64,000 nt of DNA, from NCBI GenBank assembly GCA_036501515.1, contig DASYAD010000066.1:1-64000 (forward strand), in the 5' to 3' direction. Origin of the DNA: Trebonia sp036501515 (GTDB lineage Bacteria > Actinomycetota > Actinomycetes > Streptosporangiales > Streptosporangiaceae). Every line of letters starts with the position of its first letter. Within the stretch, counting starts at the first letter, position 1. Positions 41,028 through 49,330 of this stretch are shown here, piece after piece. The translations under genes and the position numbers were made by a program. The notes beneath the pieces were generated by a model, which was not told the DNA's origin, searched no databases, and saw nothing but the letters and a program-made list of their open reading frames with translations.

Positions 41028-42494
41028 TTACTTGAGGTCGGCTAGCGTCTTGCCGACGGAGGAGAGCTGCAGTGCCGTCGGGAAGCCGGCCGGCAGCTTG
41101 ACCTGGACGCCGCCGCAGTCGTACGGGCCAGTGTTGGCACCGAAGTCCGCGGCCACCCAGCCGGCGGGCGTCGCCTGCTCGATGTTGAAGCAGCTGTTGG
41201 GTGCCTCAGGCGTGGCCTCGTTGACCGGGGCGGTGATGCCGCCCGCCGTCCACGCGGTCTGCTTGAGCGCCGCCTGGTAGACGCAGGAGCGGGTCAGGGC
41301 GCTGCCGCAGGTCTCGGCCGACTGCGCGAACAGCAGCCACATCGACCAGGCCTGCTCGTCCTGGAGGGTGAGCTTCGCGCCCGGGTTGTACTGCGCGAAC
41401 AGCTTCGTCAGCTGCTGCATCGCGGTGCTCTGGCTTGCCTCCTCCAGCGGGTAGATGCCGGGGAGCTCGGCGTAGTTGTTCTGCTCGGTCAGCGACTTGC
41501 CCGCGACATCGATGAACGGGGCGCCGTAGGCGTTGGTGTTGGCGTTGATCCAGTCCAGCTTGTAGCCGATGTTGTCGAGCGCCTGCTCGAGCGCGGCCAG
41601 GTCCTGAGGCGTGTCATAGAACGTCAGGCCCTTGATGCCCTTGCTCTTGATCGTCTCGGCGTACGGCGTCCAGTTGGCCACGCCGGTGACCGGGAACGTC
41701 CCGACGTAGGTGACGGCTCCGCCGACGGCCTTCACCGTGTCCGAGTCCTCCTGGGCGTCGACCGTGGTGATGACCGACGCGCCGGAGAGAATCCCCACGT
41801 GCTGGGCGGAGTCCGGGTACTTAGTGATCGCCCACTTGTAGAAGCCGCTGAAGGACGCGTAGGTCGAGTTGTAGTTGTACGGGCGCAGCTGCAGTCCCGA
41901 GCCGGTGTTCTGCGGCATCACGGGCTGGGCGTCGAAGTCGGGCAGCAGGCACTTCAGCCGGGTCGAGACGGCCAGGCCGTCAAGGGCGGCGGAGCCGCCG
42001 GCCGCCACGAAGTCCTTGCCGCAGGCGGCCGTCATCGCCGGCACGACGGCCATCAGGTTGGTGTTGTGGATGTCGGCCGCGAGCTTGCGCCCGTCGATAC
42101 CGCCCGCCGCGTTGCACCAGGCAGTGAACACCTTCGCGGTGTCCTCGATGTCGGTGAGCTTGGTGAAGCCGACGTCGGTGAGCACACCGACGTCGATCGA
42201 TGAGGACGTGACGCCCTGGTCGGTGGCGCCAGAGGCGCTCCCGCCGTGACAGGCATCGCTCACGCTGCCGAAGGACCCCGCGCTGCTGGCCGAGGCGGTG
42301 CTCGACGTCGCCGCGGAGGCGGATGTCGAGGCTGGCGCCGAGGCGGCAGTCGAGGTGCTGCTGCTTGAGCCTGCGCGGCTGCAGCCAGCCGCGAGGAGGG
42401 CCGCCACGCTGACTACGGCCAGGGTTCTATACGTCGTTCGCACCGCACCGTGCAGGTCTCTGGAAGATGCCACAAGGCCGATTGTGGCACGCAT
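41028..42494 (-). CDS. ABC importer substrate-binding lipoprotein (Liv/periplasmic-binding type I)
   Basis: A 488-residue lipoprotein with a lipobox LLAAGC at C38 if ATG 42494 is the start, or C21 if GTG 42443 is used. A Ser/Thr/Ala linker of about 45 residues follows. The body is a periplasmic-binding type I fold (SSIDVGVLTDVGFTKLTD, AWCNAAGGIDGRKLAADIHN), as in Liv, urea and aromatic-acid binding proteins. Six or more Cys residues in the mature part suggest disulfides. It heads the importer unit. A weak operator-like site lies 11 bp before the ATG. Confidence 0.88.
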   Translation of the reverse strand: MRATIGLVASSRDLHGAVRTTYRTLAVVSVAALLAAGCSRAGSSSSTSTAASAPASTSASAATSSTASASSAGSFGSVSDACHGGSASGATDQGVTSSSIDVGVLTDVGFTKLTDIEDTAKVFTAWCNAAGGIDGRKLAADIHNTNLMAVVPAMTAACGKDFVAAGGSAALDGLAVSTRLKCLLPDFDAQPVMPQNTGSGLQLRPYNYNSTYASFSGFYKWAITKYPDSAQHVGILSGASVITTVDAQEDSDTVKAVGGAVTYVGTFPVTGVANWTPYAETIKSKGIKGLTFYDTPQDLAALEQALDNIGYKLDWINANTNAYGAPFIDVAGKSLTEQNNYAELPGIYPLEEASQSTAMQQLTKLFAQYNPGAKLTLQDEQAWSMWLLFAQSAETCGSALTRSCVYQAALKQTAWTAGGITAPVNEATPEAPNSCFNIEQATPAGWVAADFGANTGPYDCGGVQVKLPAGFPTALQLSSVGKTLADLK

Positions 42495-42504
42495 TCTCTA
42501 AAAT

Positions 42505-42519
42505 GAGAACGTCGTTTAC
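42505..42519. promoter_or_regulatory. Weak operator-like site GAGAACGTCGTTTAC
   Basis: The left arm is GAGAAC and the right arm GTTTAC, so symmetry is imperfect. The GTC centre matches the sites at 27724 and 27869. The position, immediately before the importer unit, is what makes it plausible. Confidence 0.4.
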
Positions 42520-42561
42520 CCAAATTAGTTAATTAAGGTAGCGGTTCAGGCGGCGGGCTGG

Positions 42562-43749
42562 TTACCGCAGGCCGACGGCACCGGCGGAGCGCATGACCTC
42601 GACTTCCGCCGGGCCGAAGCCGAGCTCGCCGAGCACCGCCGCGGTGTGCTCGCCGAGGGCCGGGATCGGGTCGAGCCGCCAGTCCCAGCCGGGCACGACG
42701 GGCGGCGGCAGCAGGCCGAGCACGGGGCCGCCGGGCGAGCCGATCTCCTGCCAGCGGCCGCGCCCGGTCAGCTGCGGGTGCTCGAGCAGCTCGGTCGGCC
42801 GGTTCAGCCGCGCGTGGCCGAGCGAGGCGGCCTCCGCCGCCGCCCGGCAGACGGCCAGCGGCAGCCGTGACGCCCAGGCGCCGATCGCCGCGTCGAGTTC
42901 GGCCCGGCGCTCGCACCGGCCCGTGTTCGTCGCGTAGGCGGGGTCGTCGGCCAGGTCGGGACGGCCGAGCACGTCACGGGCCAGCCGCTGCCACTCGCGG
43001 TCGTTGGTCGTCCCGAGCACCAGCGTCTGGCCGTCGGCCGTCTGGTAGGCGCCGTAGGGCGCGACCGCGGGCGAGCTGACGCCGTTCGGCACCAGGTCGA
43101 AGCCGCCGTACCTGGCCAGGTTGAGCGCGTACCCCATCCACTCGGCGACGACGTCGAACAGGCCGACCTCGACCGACGCGCCCTCCCCGGTCCGCATCCG
43201 CACGAACAGCGCCGCGAGCACGCTGGACAGCGCGTAGAGGCCGGCCCCGATGTCGGCGATCGGTATGCCCGGCTTGGCCGGCTTTCCGTCGATCCCGGTG
43301 ATCGCGCAGGAACCGCCCTCAGCCTGGGCGAGCAGGTCGTAGGCGCGCGCGTTTTCCAGCGGCCCGCCGCTGCCGTAGCCGGAAATGCCCACCGCGATCA
43401 GCTCGGGGCGAACCGCCCGGAGCTGACCGGCCGCGAGCCCCAGGCGGGCCCCGGCCCCGGGGGCCAGGTTCTGCACCACCACGTCGGCCTTCGCCACCAG
43501 CCGGTCGAGTACCTCGCGGCCGAGCGGGTGCTTGAGGTCGAGGGCGACGGATTCCTTGTTCCTGTTGCACCAGGCGAAGTACGCGCTGGTGCCCTGGACG
43601 TAGTCGTCGTAACCGCGGGCGAAGTCGCCGCCGGCCCGGTTCTCCACCTTGATCACCCGGGCACCGAGATCCCCCAGGTGCCTGGTGCAGATCGGCGCCG
43701 AGACCGCCTGCTCGACCGTCACCACGACGATCCCGGCCAGTGGGCGCAT
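42562..43749 (-). CDS. Family III (CaiB/BaiF) CoA-transferase
   Basis: A 395-residue CoA-transferase with D166 in PIADIGAG as catalytic Asp, an N-terminal HLGDLGARVIKVEN and WCNRNKESVALDL. It is not a close copy of the enzyme at 10106. It is the last gene of a minus-strand unit with an acyl-CoA dehydrogenase and an amidohydrolase that reads from the 46.3 kb promoter region. It probably makes the acyl-CoA used by the dehydrogenase. Confidence 0.92.
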   Translation of the reverse strand: MRPLAGIVVVTVEQAVSAPICTRHLGDLGARVIKVENRAGGDFARGYDDYVQGTSAYFAWCNRNKESVALDLKHPLGREVLDRLVAKADVVVQNLAPGAGARLGLAAGQLRAVRPELIAVGISGYGSGGPLENARAYDLLAQAEGGSCAITGIDGKPAKPGIPIADIGAGLYALSSVLAALFVRMRTGEGASVEVGLFDVVAEWMGYALNLARYGGFDLVPNGVSSPAVAPYGAYQTADGQTLVLGTTNDREWQRLARDVLGRPDLADDPAYATNTGRCERRAELDAAIGAWASRLPLAVCRAAAEAASLGHARLNRPTELLEHPQLTGRGRWQEIGSPGGPVLGLLPPPVVPGWDWRLDPIPALGEHTAAVLGELGFGPAEVEVMRSAGAVGLR

Positions 43750-43765
43750 GCCGCGCCTTCCCCTC

Positions 43766-44932
43766 TTAGCTGAGACGGCCGCTGCCGGACAGTAGCGAGC
43801 GCGCGATGACCAGGCGCTGCACGTCGTTAGTGCCCTCGCCGATCGCCATCAGCGGCGCGTCGCGGTAGAGGCGCTCGACGACGAACTCGGCCGAGTAGCC
43901 GTAGGCGCCGTGGATCCGCATCGACTCGAGGGCGCAGCGCAGGGCCACCTCGGAGGCGTACATCTTGGCCATGCCCGCCTCCAGGTCGACCCGGCCGTCC
44001 GCCGCCTGCGACCTGGCCGCGGCCCAGTAGGTGAGCAGGCGCGCGGCCTGGATCTCGGTCGCCATGTCGGCCAGCTTGAGCTGGATGGCCTGGAAGTTCG
44101 CGATCGGCTGCCCGAAGGCATGCCGGTCCTTGGCGTACTTCAGCGCGGCCTCGTAGGCCGCGGTGGCGACGCCGACCGCGCGGCTGGCGACGTTGATGCG
44201 GCCGATCTCCAGGGCGTTGAGCACCTGCTGCAGGCCCCGGCCGGGGGTGCCGCCGAGCAGGCAGTCAGCCGGCACCCGGACGTTGTCCAGCACCAGCTCG
44301 CACGTCTCGGGACCCTTGTAGCCGAGCTTGGGCAGGTCACGGCTGACGCTGAAGCCGTCGGTGCCGGTGTCAACCAGCAGGACCGACATCCCCTGGTGGG
44401 CCTTGGCCGCCGACCGGTCGGTCTTGACCAGGATCGGGAGCATGCCCGCGACCCGGGCGTTGGTGATCCAGGTCTTGGTGCCGTTGATGACGTAGTGGTC
44501 GCCGTCCCGCATCGCGGTCGTCGCGATGCCCTGCAGGTCGGTGCCCGCGCCTGGCTCGGTGAGCCCGAGCCCGGAGCGGAGCTCGCCGGTGGCCATCGGC
44601 GGCAGGTAGCGCCGCTTCTGGTCCTCGGTGCCGTTGCGGGCGACGAGCCAGCAGGCGACGGAGTGGATGCCGAAGAGGCCGGCCGCGCCCAGCCAGGCGC
44701 GGGCGATTTCCTCGAAGGCGACGGCATACGACACGCGGTCGATGCCAAGGCCCCCGAACTCTTCCGGCACGTTGAGCCCGAACAGGCCCAGTTCCTTGAA
44801 GCGCTCAGCGATCGCGCCGGGATACGTGCCTGACCGCTCGAGCTCCTGCGCGACCGGGATGATCTCCCGGTCCGCGAAGTCGCGCAGCGTCTGGCGGAAC
44901 AGCCGCTGCTCGTCGCTGAGCTCGAAGTCCAC
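43766..44932 (-). CDS. Acyl-CoA dehydrogenase, classical homotetrameric type
   Basis: A 388-residue acyl-CoA dehydrogenase with LTEPGAGTDLQGI and NGTKTWITNA, and catalytic E366 in IGEGTNDVQR. Unlike the paired subunits elsewhere in the window it keeps all normal residues and needs no partner. It starts with the standard MDFELSDEQRLFRQTLRDFA. It lies 9 bp after the amidohydrolase stop and 16 bp before the CoA-transferase start. Confidence 0.94.
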   Translation of the reverse strand: MDFELSDEQRLFRQTLRDFADREIIPVAQELERSGTYPGAIAERFKELGLFGLNVPEEFGGLGIDRVSYAVAFEEIARAWLGAAGLFGIHSVACWLVARNGTEDQKRRYLPPMATGELRSGLGLTEPGAGTDLQGIATTAMRDGDHYVINGTKTWITNARVAGMLPILVKTDRSAAKAHQGMSVLLVDTGTDGFSVSRDLPKLGYKGPETCELVLDNVRVPADCLLGGTPGRGLQQVLNALEIGRINVASRAVGVATAAYEAALKYAKDRHAFGQPIANFQAIQLKLADMATEIQAARLLTYWAAARSQAADGRVDLEAGMAKMYASEVALRCALESMRIHGAYGYSAEFVVERLYRDAPLMAIGEGTNDVQRLVIARSLLSGSGRLS

Positions 44933-44941
44933 GGCCCGTTC

Positions 44942-46237
44942 TTACTGGGCCGCGGCGATCGAGGCCTCGGCCCGGCGGCGGAAGCCGGCCAGCTTCTCCT
45001 CCGAGCCGACGAAGTGCGTGCTGCGCGGCTTGACCGAGACATCGTGGCCGTCGACCGACTGGCGCAGCGCGCCGACCGTCGCCTGCTCACGCGGGATGTG
45101 CTTGAACGGGTCGAACTGGTACCAGCGCATCGCGTTCTCGAAGGTGATCTTGTTGATGTCGCTGTCCGGCACCTGGTGCTTGATGAAGTCCGCGTTCAGC
45201 TTCTCCGGGGCCAGCGGCCACAGCGAGTCCGAGTGCGGGTAGTCGCATTCCCAGGCGATGTTGTCGATGCCGATGTCGTTGCGCAGCCCGAGCCCGACCG
45301 AGTCGGTGATGAAGCAGGTCAGGAAGTGCTCACGGAAGACCTCGCTCGGCAGCTTGCCGCCGAAGTCCTGCTGGGTCCAGGTGGAGTGCATCTCGAAGGT
45401 CCGGTCGAGCCGCTCGAGGAAGTACGGGATCCAGCCGGTGCCGCCCTCGGACAGCGCGATCTTGATGTCGGGGAATTCCTTGATCGGCCGGGACCACAGC
45501 AGGTCGGCCGCCGCCTGCACGATGTTGACGGGCTGCAGGGTGATCATCACGTCCGGCGGCGCGTCGGCGGCGGTGATGGCCAGCCGGCCGGACGAGCCGA
45601 TGTGCACGTTCATGATCGTGCCGGTGTCGGACATCGCCTTCCACATCGGGTCCCAGTGGTCGCTGTGGAAGCTCGGGTAGCCCATCGCCGCCGGGTTCTC
45701 GCTGAACGTGAACGAGTGGCAGCCCTTCTCCGCGACCCGGCGGATCTCCTTGGCGCAGGCCTCGGGGTCCCAGATCACCGGCTGGGCCATCGGGATGAAC
45801 CGGCCCGGGTAGGCGCCGGCCCAGGCGTCGATGTGCCAGTCGTTGTAGGCCTGGACGAGCGCGAGCGAGAAGTCGTGGTCGTCGGTGGCGAACAGCCGCC
45901 CGGCGAAACCGGGAAAGGTCGGGAAGCACATCTGCGCCAGCAGGCCGCCCGCGCTCATGTCCTTCACCCGCTCGTGCACGTCGTAGCAGCCGGGGCGGAT
46001 CTCATCCAGGCCCTGCGGCTCCAGGCCGAACTCTTCCTTGGGCCGCCCCGCGATCGCGTTCAGGGCCGAGTTCGGGATCGTGTACTGGCGGAACTTCCAG
46101 ACATCGAACCCGTCGTCGGTGCGCACCTGGCGCGGTGCTTCTGCCTCGTACTTCTTCGGCAGCCGACCGACGAACATGTCCGGCGGCTCGATGACATGGT
46201 CGTCAACGCTGATCAGGATCAGCTCGTCGCTGTTCAC
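44942..46237 (-). CDS. Amidohydrolase_2 (ACMSD-like) family metal-dependent hydrolase
   Basis: A 431-residue TIM-barrel protein of the same broad family as the one at 8853 but a different subgroup. The N-terminal metal motif is ISVDDHVIEPPD, a histidine lies in NVHIGSSGR, and the late Asp is in WECDYPHSDS. Members of this subgroup are common in actinobacterial lipid and aromatic clusters without a proven reaction; decarboxylation or hydrolysis is expected. GTG at 46237 follows GAGAGGGG. An imperfect operator at 46315 lies 78 bp upstream. Confidence 0.85.
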   Translation of the reverse strand: MNSDELILISVDDHVIEPPDMFVGRLPKKYEAEAPRQVRTDDGFDVWKFRQYTIPNSALNAIAGRPKEEFGLEPQGLDEIRPGCYDVHERVKDMSAGGLLAQMCFPTFPGFAGRLFATDDHDFSLALVQAYNDWHIDAWAGAYPGRFIPMAQPVIWDPEACAKEIRRVAEKGCHSFTFSENPAAMGYPSFHSDHWDPMWKAMSDTGTIMNVHIGSSGRLAITAADAPPDVMITLQPVNIVQAAADLLWSRPIKEFPDIKIALSEGGTGWIPYFLERLDRTFEMHSTWTQQDFGGKLPSEVFREHFLTCFITDSVGLGLRNDIGIDNIAWECDYPHSDSLWPLAPEKLNADFIKHQVPDSDINKITFENAMRWYQFDPFKHIPREQATVGALRQSVDGHDVSVKPRSTHFVGSEEKLAGFRRRAEASIAAAQ

Positions 46238-46314
46238 GCCAGCCCCTCTCGCATACGGGTTCTCGGGCTCTCGGGGACGCTCGTCCCTGTTTGGAAACTA
46301 TCTTCTCCGTTCAG

Positions 46315-46329
46315 GAGAATCAAGTACTC
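46315..46329. promoter_or_regulatory. Imperfect operator GAGAATCAAGTACTC
   Basis: The left arm is perfect and the right arm has two changes. An overlapping repeat, TTCTCC-N5-GGAGAA, lies at 46303-46319. It faces the minus-strand amidohydrolase unit; the perfect site at 46370 faces the plus-strand unit. Confidence 0.5.
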
Positions 46330-46369
46330 GTCTTGCGTCCCGATCTTGGGAACAGGATACTCCATTTAT

Positions 46370-46384
46370 GAGAATCCGATTCTC
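46370..46384. promoter_or_regulatory. Operator GAGAATCCGATTCTC
   Basis: A perfect core with CCG at the centre, 45 bp upstream of the amidohydrolase start at 46430, which leads the unit running to 51212. Confidence 0.78.
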
Positions 46385-46429
46385 AAGCTCACAAGCCGAC
46401 CCCGTCAGAACGGAAGGTGGTTCCTCCCC

Positions 46430-47653
46430 GTGCCCATCATCAAAGCCGCCGGACTGGTCGACGTCGACTCCGGCGAACTCGTCACGCCCGGCGTGCTGCG
46501 GATCGAGGGCGACCGGATCGTCGGCGCGGGGCCCGAAGCGCTGGCTGACGGTGCTGGCGACGAGGTCATCGACCTCGGCGAGCTGATCCTGCTGCCCGGC
46601 CTGATGGACATGGAAGTCAACCTGCTGATGGGCGGGCGGGGTGAGACGGCCGAGTACTCCCCGGTCAGGGACGATCCCCCGCTGCGGATGCTGCGTGCCG
46701 TCGGCAACGCCAGGCGCACCCTGCGAGCCGGGTTCACCACCGTGCGGAACCTCGGGCTGTTCTGCAAAACCGGCGGCTACCTGCTCGACGTCGCCCTGGC
46801 CAAGGCGATTGACGAGGGCTGGATCGACGGGCCGCGGATCGTGCCGGCCGGACACGCGATCACCCCGACCGGCGGCCACCTCGACCCCACCACGATCTTC
46901 TCGATGATGCCCGGCCTGGTCGAGATGACCGTGGAAGAGGGCGTCGCCGACGGCGTCGACCAGGTACGCAAGGCGGTGCGCTACCAGATCAAGCACGGCG
47001 CCAAGCTGATCAAGATCTGCGCGTCAGGCGGGGTCATGTCCGACAGCGGCGCGGCCGGCGCCCAGCACTACTCCGACGAGGAACTGCGCGCGATCGTGGA
47101 CGAGGCGCACCGCCGCGGCCTGAAGGTCGCGGCGCACACGCACGGCGCCGAAGCGGTGCGCTCGGCCGTCGAGGCCGGCATCGACTGCATCGAGCACGGG
47201 TTCCTCATCGACGACGAGGCGATCGCGGCGATGGTGAAGGCCGGCACGTTCCTCGTCTCGACCACCGCGCTGGCCGACTACCTGGACGTCTCCAAGTCCG
47301 CGCCCAGCGTTCAGGCCAAGGCGGCCGAGATGTTCCCCAGAGCCCGCACCGCGGTCAAGGCCGCGTCTGACGCCGGGGTCAAGATCGCGGTCGGAACGGA
47401 CGCGCCCGCGATCCCGCACGGCAAGAACGCGTCCGAGCTGGTCGCCCTGGTGAGCCGGGGCCTGACGCCGCCGCAGGTGCTGCGGGCGGCGACGGTGTCC
47501 GCAGCCGAGCTCATCGACGCCGCCGACCGGGGACGGCTTGCCCCCGGTCAGCTGGCCGACATCATCGCGGTGCCCGGCAATCCACTCGAGGACATCACCG
47601 TCACGCAGCGCGTGCGGTTCGTTATGAAGGGCGGGAAGGTCTTCAATGGGTAA
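46430..47653 (+). CDS. Imidazolonepropionase-like amidohydrolase with altered metal motif
   Basis: A 407-residue amidohydrolase-superfamily protein of the imidazolonepropionase/Xaa-Pro-dipeptidase-like group. Most metal ligands are visible: K195 (GAKLIKICASGG), H236 and H238 (AAHTHG), H256 (CIEHG) and the Asp of VGTDAPAIPHG. The N-terminal HxH, expected right after PGLMD, is instead E62-V-N64 (PGLMDMEVNLL). It may bind one metal or none at that site. GTG at 46430 follows AAGGTGG and gives a normal N terminus. It overlaps the next gene by 8 bp. Confidence 0.85.
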   Translation: MPIIKAAGLVDVDSGELVTPGVLRIEGDRIVGAGPEALADGAGDEVIDLGELILLPGLMDMEVNLLMGGRGETAEYSPVRDDPPLRMLRAVGNARRTLRAGFTTVRNLGLFCKTGGYLLDVALAKAIDEGWIDGPRIVPAGHAITPTGGHLDPTTIFSMMPGLVEMTVEEGVADGVDQVRKAVRYQIKHGAKLIKICASGGVMSDSGAAGAQHYSDEELRAIVDEAHRRGLKVAAHTHGAEAVRSAVEAGIDCIEHGFLIDDEAIAAMVKAGTFLVSTTALADYLDVSKSAPSVQAKAAEMFPRARTAVKAASDAGVKIAVGTDAPAIPHGKNASELVALVSRGLTPPQVLRAATVSAAELIDAADRGRLAPGQLADIIAVPGNPLEDITVTQRVRFVMKGGKVFNG

Positions 47654-48068
47654 CCGCACGGACGACATCGTGGAGATCAGCCAGACCTGCGCCCGCTACG
47701 CGGTGACGATCACCAGCGGGGACATCGCCGGGCTGGTGGCCGTGTTCACCCCGGACGGCACCTACAGCGCGTTCGGCGACACCTATCCGCTGTCGGAGTT
47801 TCCCGCGCTCGTCGCCGCCGCGCCCAAGGGGCTGTTCCTCACCGGGACGCCGGCCATCGAGTTCACGGGTGAGGACACCGCGACCGGGGTCACCACGCTG
47901 GCGTTCGTCGATGACCACACGCACGACATGCGGATCGGCTATTACAACGACAGTTACCAGCGCACCGCTGGCGGCTGGCGGCTGGCGACCCGCGCGATGA
48001 CGTTCATCAGGCGCAACGGCGAGCACAACTCCGGCCGGCCGCACGCTTACCAGCCGACAGAAAGCTGA
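47646..48068 (+). CDS. SnoaL-like/NTF2-fold protein
   Basis: A 140-residue NTF2-fold protein: EISQTCARYAVTITSGDIAG, then LVAVFTPDGTYSAFG and the C-terminal SYQRTAGGWRLATRAM. This fold hosts steroid isomerases, dehydratases and cyclases. The usual Tyr/Asp pair of ketosteroid isomerase is not obvious, so the role is open. It is coupled to the upstream amidohydrolase by an 8-bp overlap and followed by the second acyl-CoA dehydrogenase pair. Confidence 0.82.
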   Translation: MGNRTDDIVEISQTCARYAVTITSGDIAGLVAVFTPDGTYSAFGDTYPLSEFPALVAAAPKGLFLTGTPAIEFTGEDTATGVTTLAFVDDHTHDMRIGYYNDSYQRTAGGWRLATRAMTFIRRNGEHNSGRPHAYQPTES

Positions 48069-48080
48069 CGAGCCGGGCCG

Positions 48081-49328
48081 ATGGAGACCGACGTCGCCGA
48101 GTTCCGTACCAGCCTGCGGGAATGGCTGGGCACGCACGACCTGACGCCGCCCGCAGCTGACGGCGCCGGCGCCGCCCACTCGCTTGACGCGCAGATCGCG
48201 CAGCTTTCCCGGGTGCGCCGCGCGCTGTACGAGGCGGACTGGATGCGGTACGGCTGGCCGCCTGAAGCCGGCGGACTCGGGGGGCCCGCGGTGCTGCGGG
48301 CGGTGCTCGGCGAAGAGGTGACCGCGCGCGGCCTGGCTGAGCCCGGCATCTACTCGATGGTCGAGGTGCTCGCGCCGACGATGATCAGCTACGCCGCCCC
48401 GGCACTGGCCGCCGAGATGGTGCCGCTGCTGCTGAGCGGCGCGGAGCAGTGGTGCCAGGGGTTCTCCGAGCCGGGCTCGGGCAGCGACCTGGCCTCGCTG
48501 TCCACCCGCGCGGTACAGCGGGGCGGCGACTGGGTGGTGACCGGGCAGAAGGTGTGGACGTCGCTGGCCCAGTACGCGCAGCGGTGCGTGCTGCTGACGC
48601 GGACCGCGCCCGGGCACGGCGGGATCACCGCCTTCTTCGTGGACATGGACTCCCCCGGCATCACCGTCCGTCCGTTGCGCACGATGCACGGAGTCGATGA
48701 GTTCGCCGAGGTGTTCTTCGACGAGGTAGTGGTGCCGGCGGGCCGGATGCTCGGCAACCCGGGCGACGGCTGGCGGGTGGCCATGGACCTGCTGCCGTAC
48801 GAGCGGTCGACCTGCTTCTGGCACCGGATCGCGTACTTGTTCACCCGGCTTGACCGGCTGGTCGCGGCGCCCGCGGCGATTCCCGACGAGGCGGCGCTCG
48901 GCTCGGCTTACCTGGCGCTGTACACCGCACGCTGCCGGTCGCGGGAAACCCAGCGGCGGCTCGGAGCCGGCGAAGCACTGGGGCCGGAGACGTCGGTCGA
49001 CAAGATCCTGCTGCAGAGCGCCGAGCAGCAGCTGTACGACACCGCGCGCGAGCTGTTGCCTGGCGTTATCGAACTGCCTGGTGTTATCGAACTGCCTGGT
49101 GTTATCGAACTGCCGGGTGCTGTCGAGCAGTCTGATGTCTCCTCCGAACGGCCCGGTGTGAGTGAGCAGTCTGATGTGTCCTCCGAACGGCCCGGTGTGA
49201 GTGAGCAGTCCAGTTCACCGTGGCGCACTGAGTACCTGTACTCGCGGGCGGCCACCATCTACGGGGGCACCGCCGAGATCCAGCGCAACATCATCGCCCG
49301 CCGGCTGCTCGACCTGGGGAGTGACTGA
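48081..49328 (+). CDS. Acyl-CoA dehydrogenase, large subunit, with repeat-encoded insert
   Basis: A 415-residue acyl-CoA dehydrogenase with FSEPGSGSDLASL and TGQKVWTSLAQYA, ending in YGGTAEIQRNIIARRLLDLG. The usual catalytic Glu is Gly (GGT), as in heteromeric partners. Just before the C-terminal helices, at about residues 326-378, sits an insert of tandem repeats (PGVIEL three times, then two copies of a 13-residue SDVSSERPGVSEQ unit) that has no counterpart in the family. The short partner follows at 49331. It is the second of three such pairs in the window. Confidence 0.88.
   Translation: METDVAEFRTSLREWLGTHDLTPPAADGAGAAHSLDAQIAQLSRVRRALYEADWMRYGWPPEAGGLGGPAVLRAVLGEEVTARGLAEPGIYSMVEVLAPTMISYAAPALAAEMVPLLLSGAEQWCQGFSEPGSGSDLASLSTRAVQRGGDWVVTGQKVWTSLAQYAQRCVLLTRTAPGHGGITAFFVDMDSPGITVRPLRTMHGVDEFAEVFFDEVVVPAGRMLGNPGDGWRVAMDLLPYERSTCFWHRIAYLFTRLDRLVAAPAAIPDEAALGSAYLALYTARCRSRETQRRLGAGEALGPETSVDKILLQSAEQQLYDTARELLPGVIELPGVIELPGVIELPGAVEQSDVSSERPGVSEQSDVSSERPGVSEQSSSPWRTEYLYSRAATIYGGTAEIQRNIIARRLLDLGSD
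49059..49208 (+). repeat. In-frame minisatellite: three 18-bp units, one degenerate unit and two 39-bp units
   Basis: Units of 18 bp lie at 49059-49076, 49077-49094 and 49095-49112, with a degenerate fourth at 49113-49130. Units of 39 bp lie at 49131-49169 and 49170-49208, with one difference. All are multiples of three, so the acyl-CoA dehydrogenase frame is kept. Confidence 0.92.
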
Positions 49329-49330
49329 TC

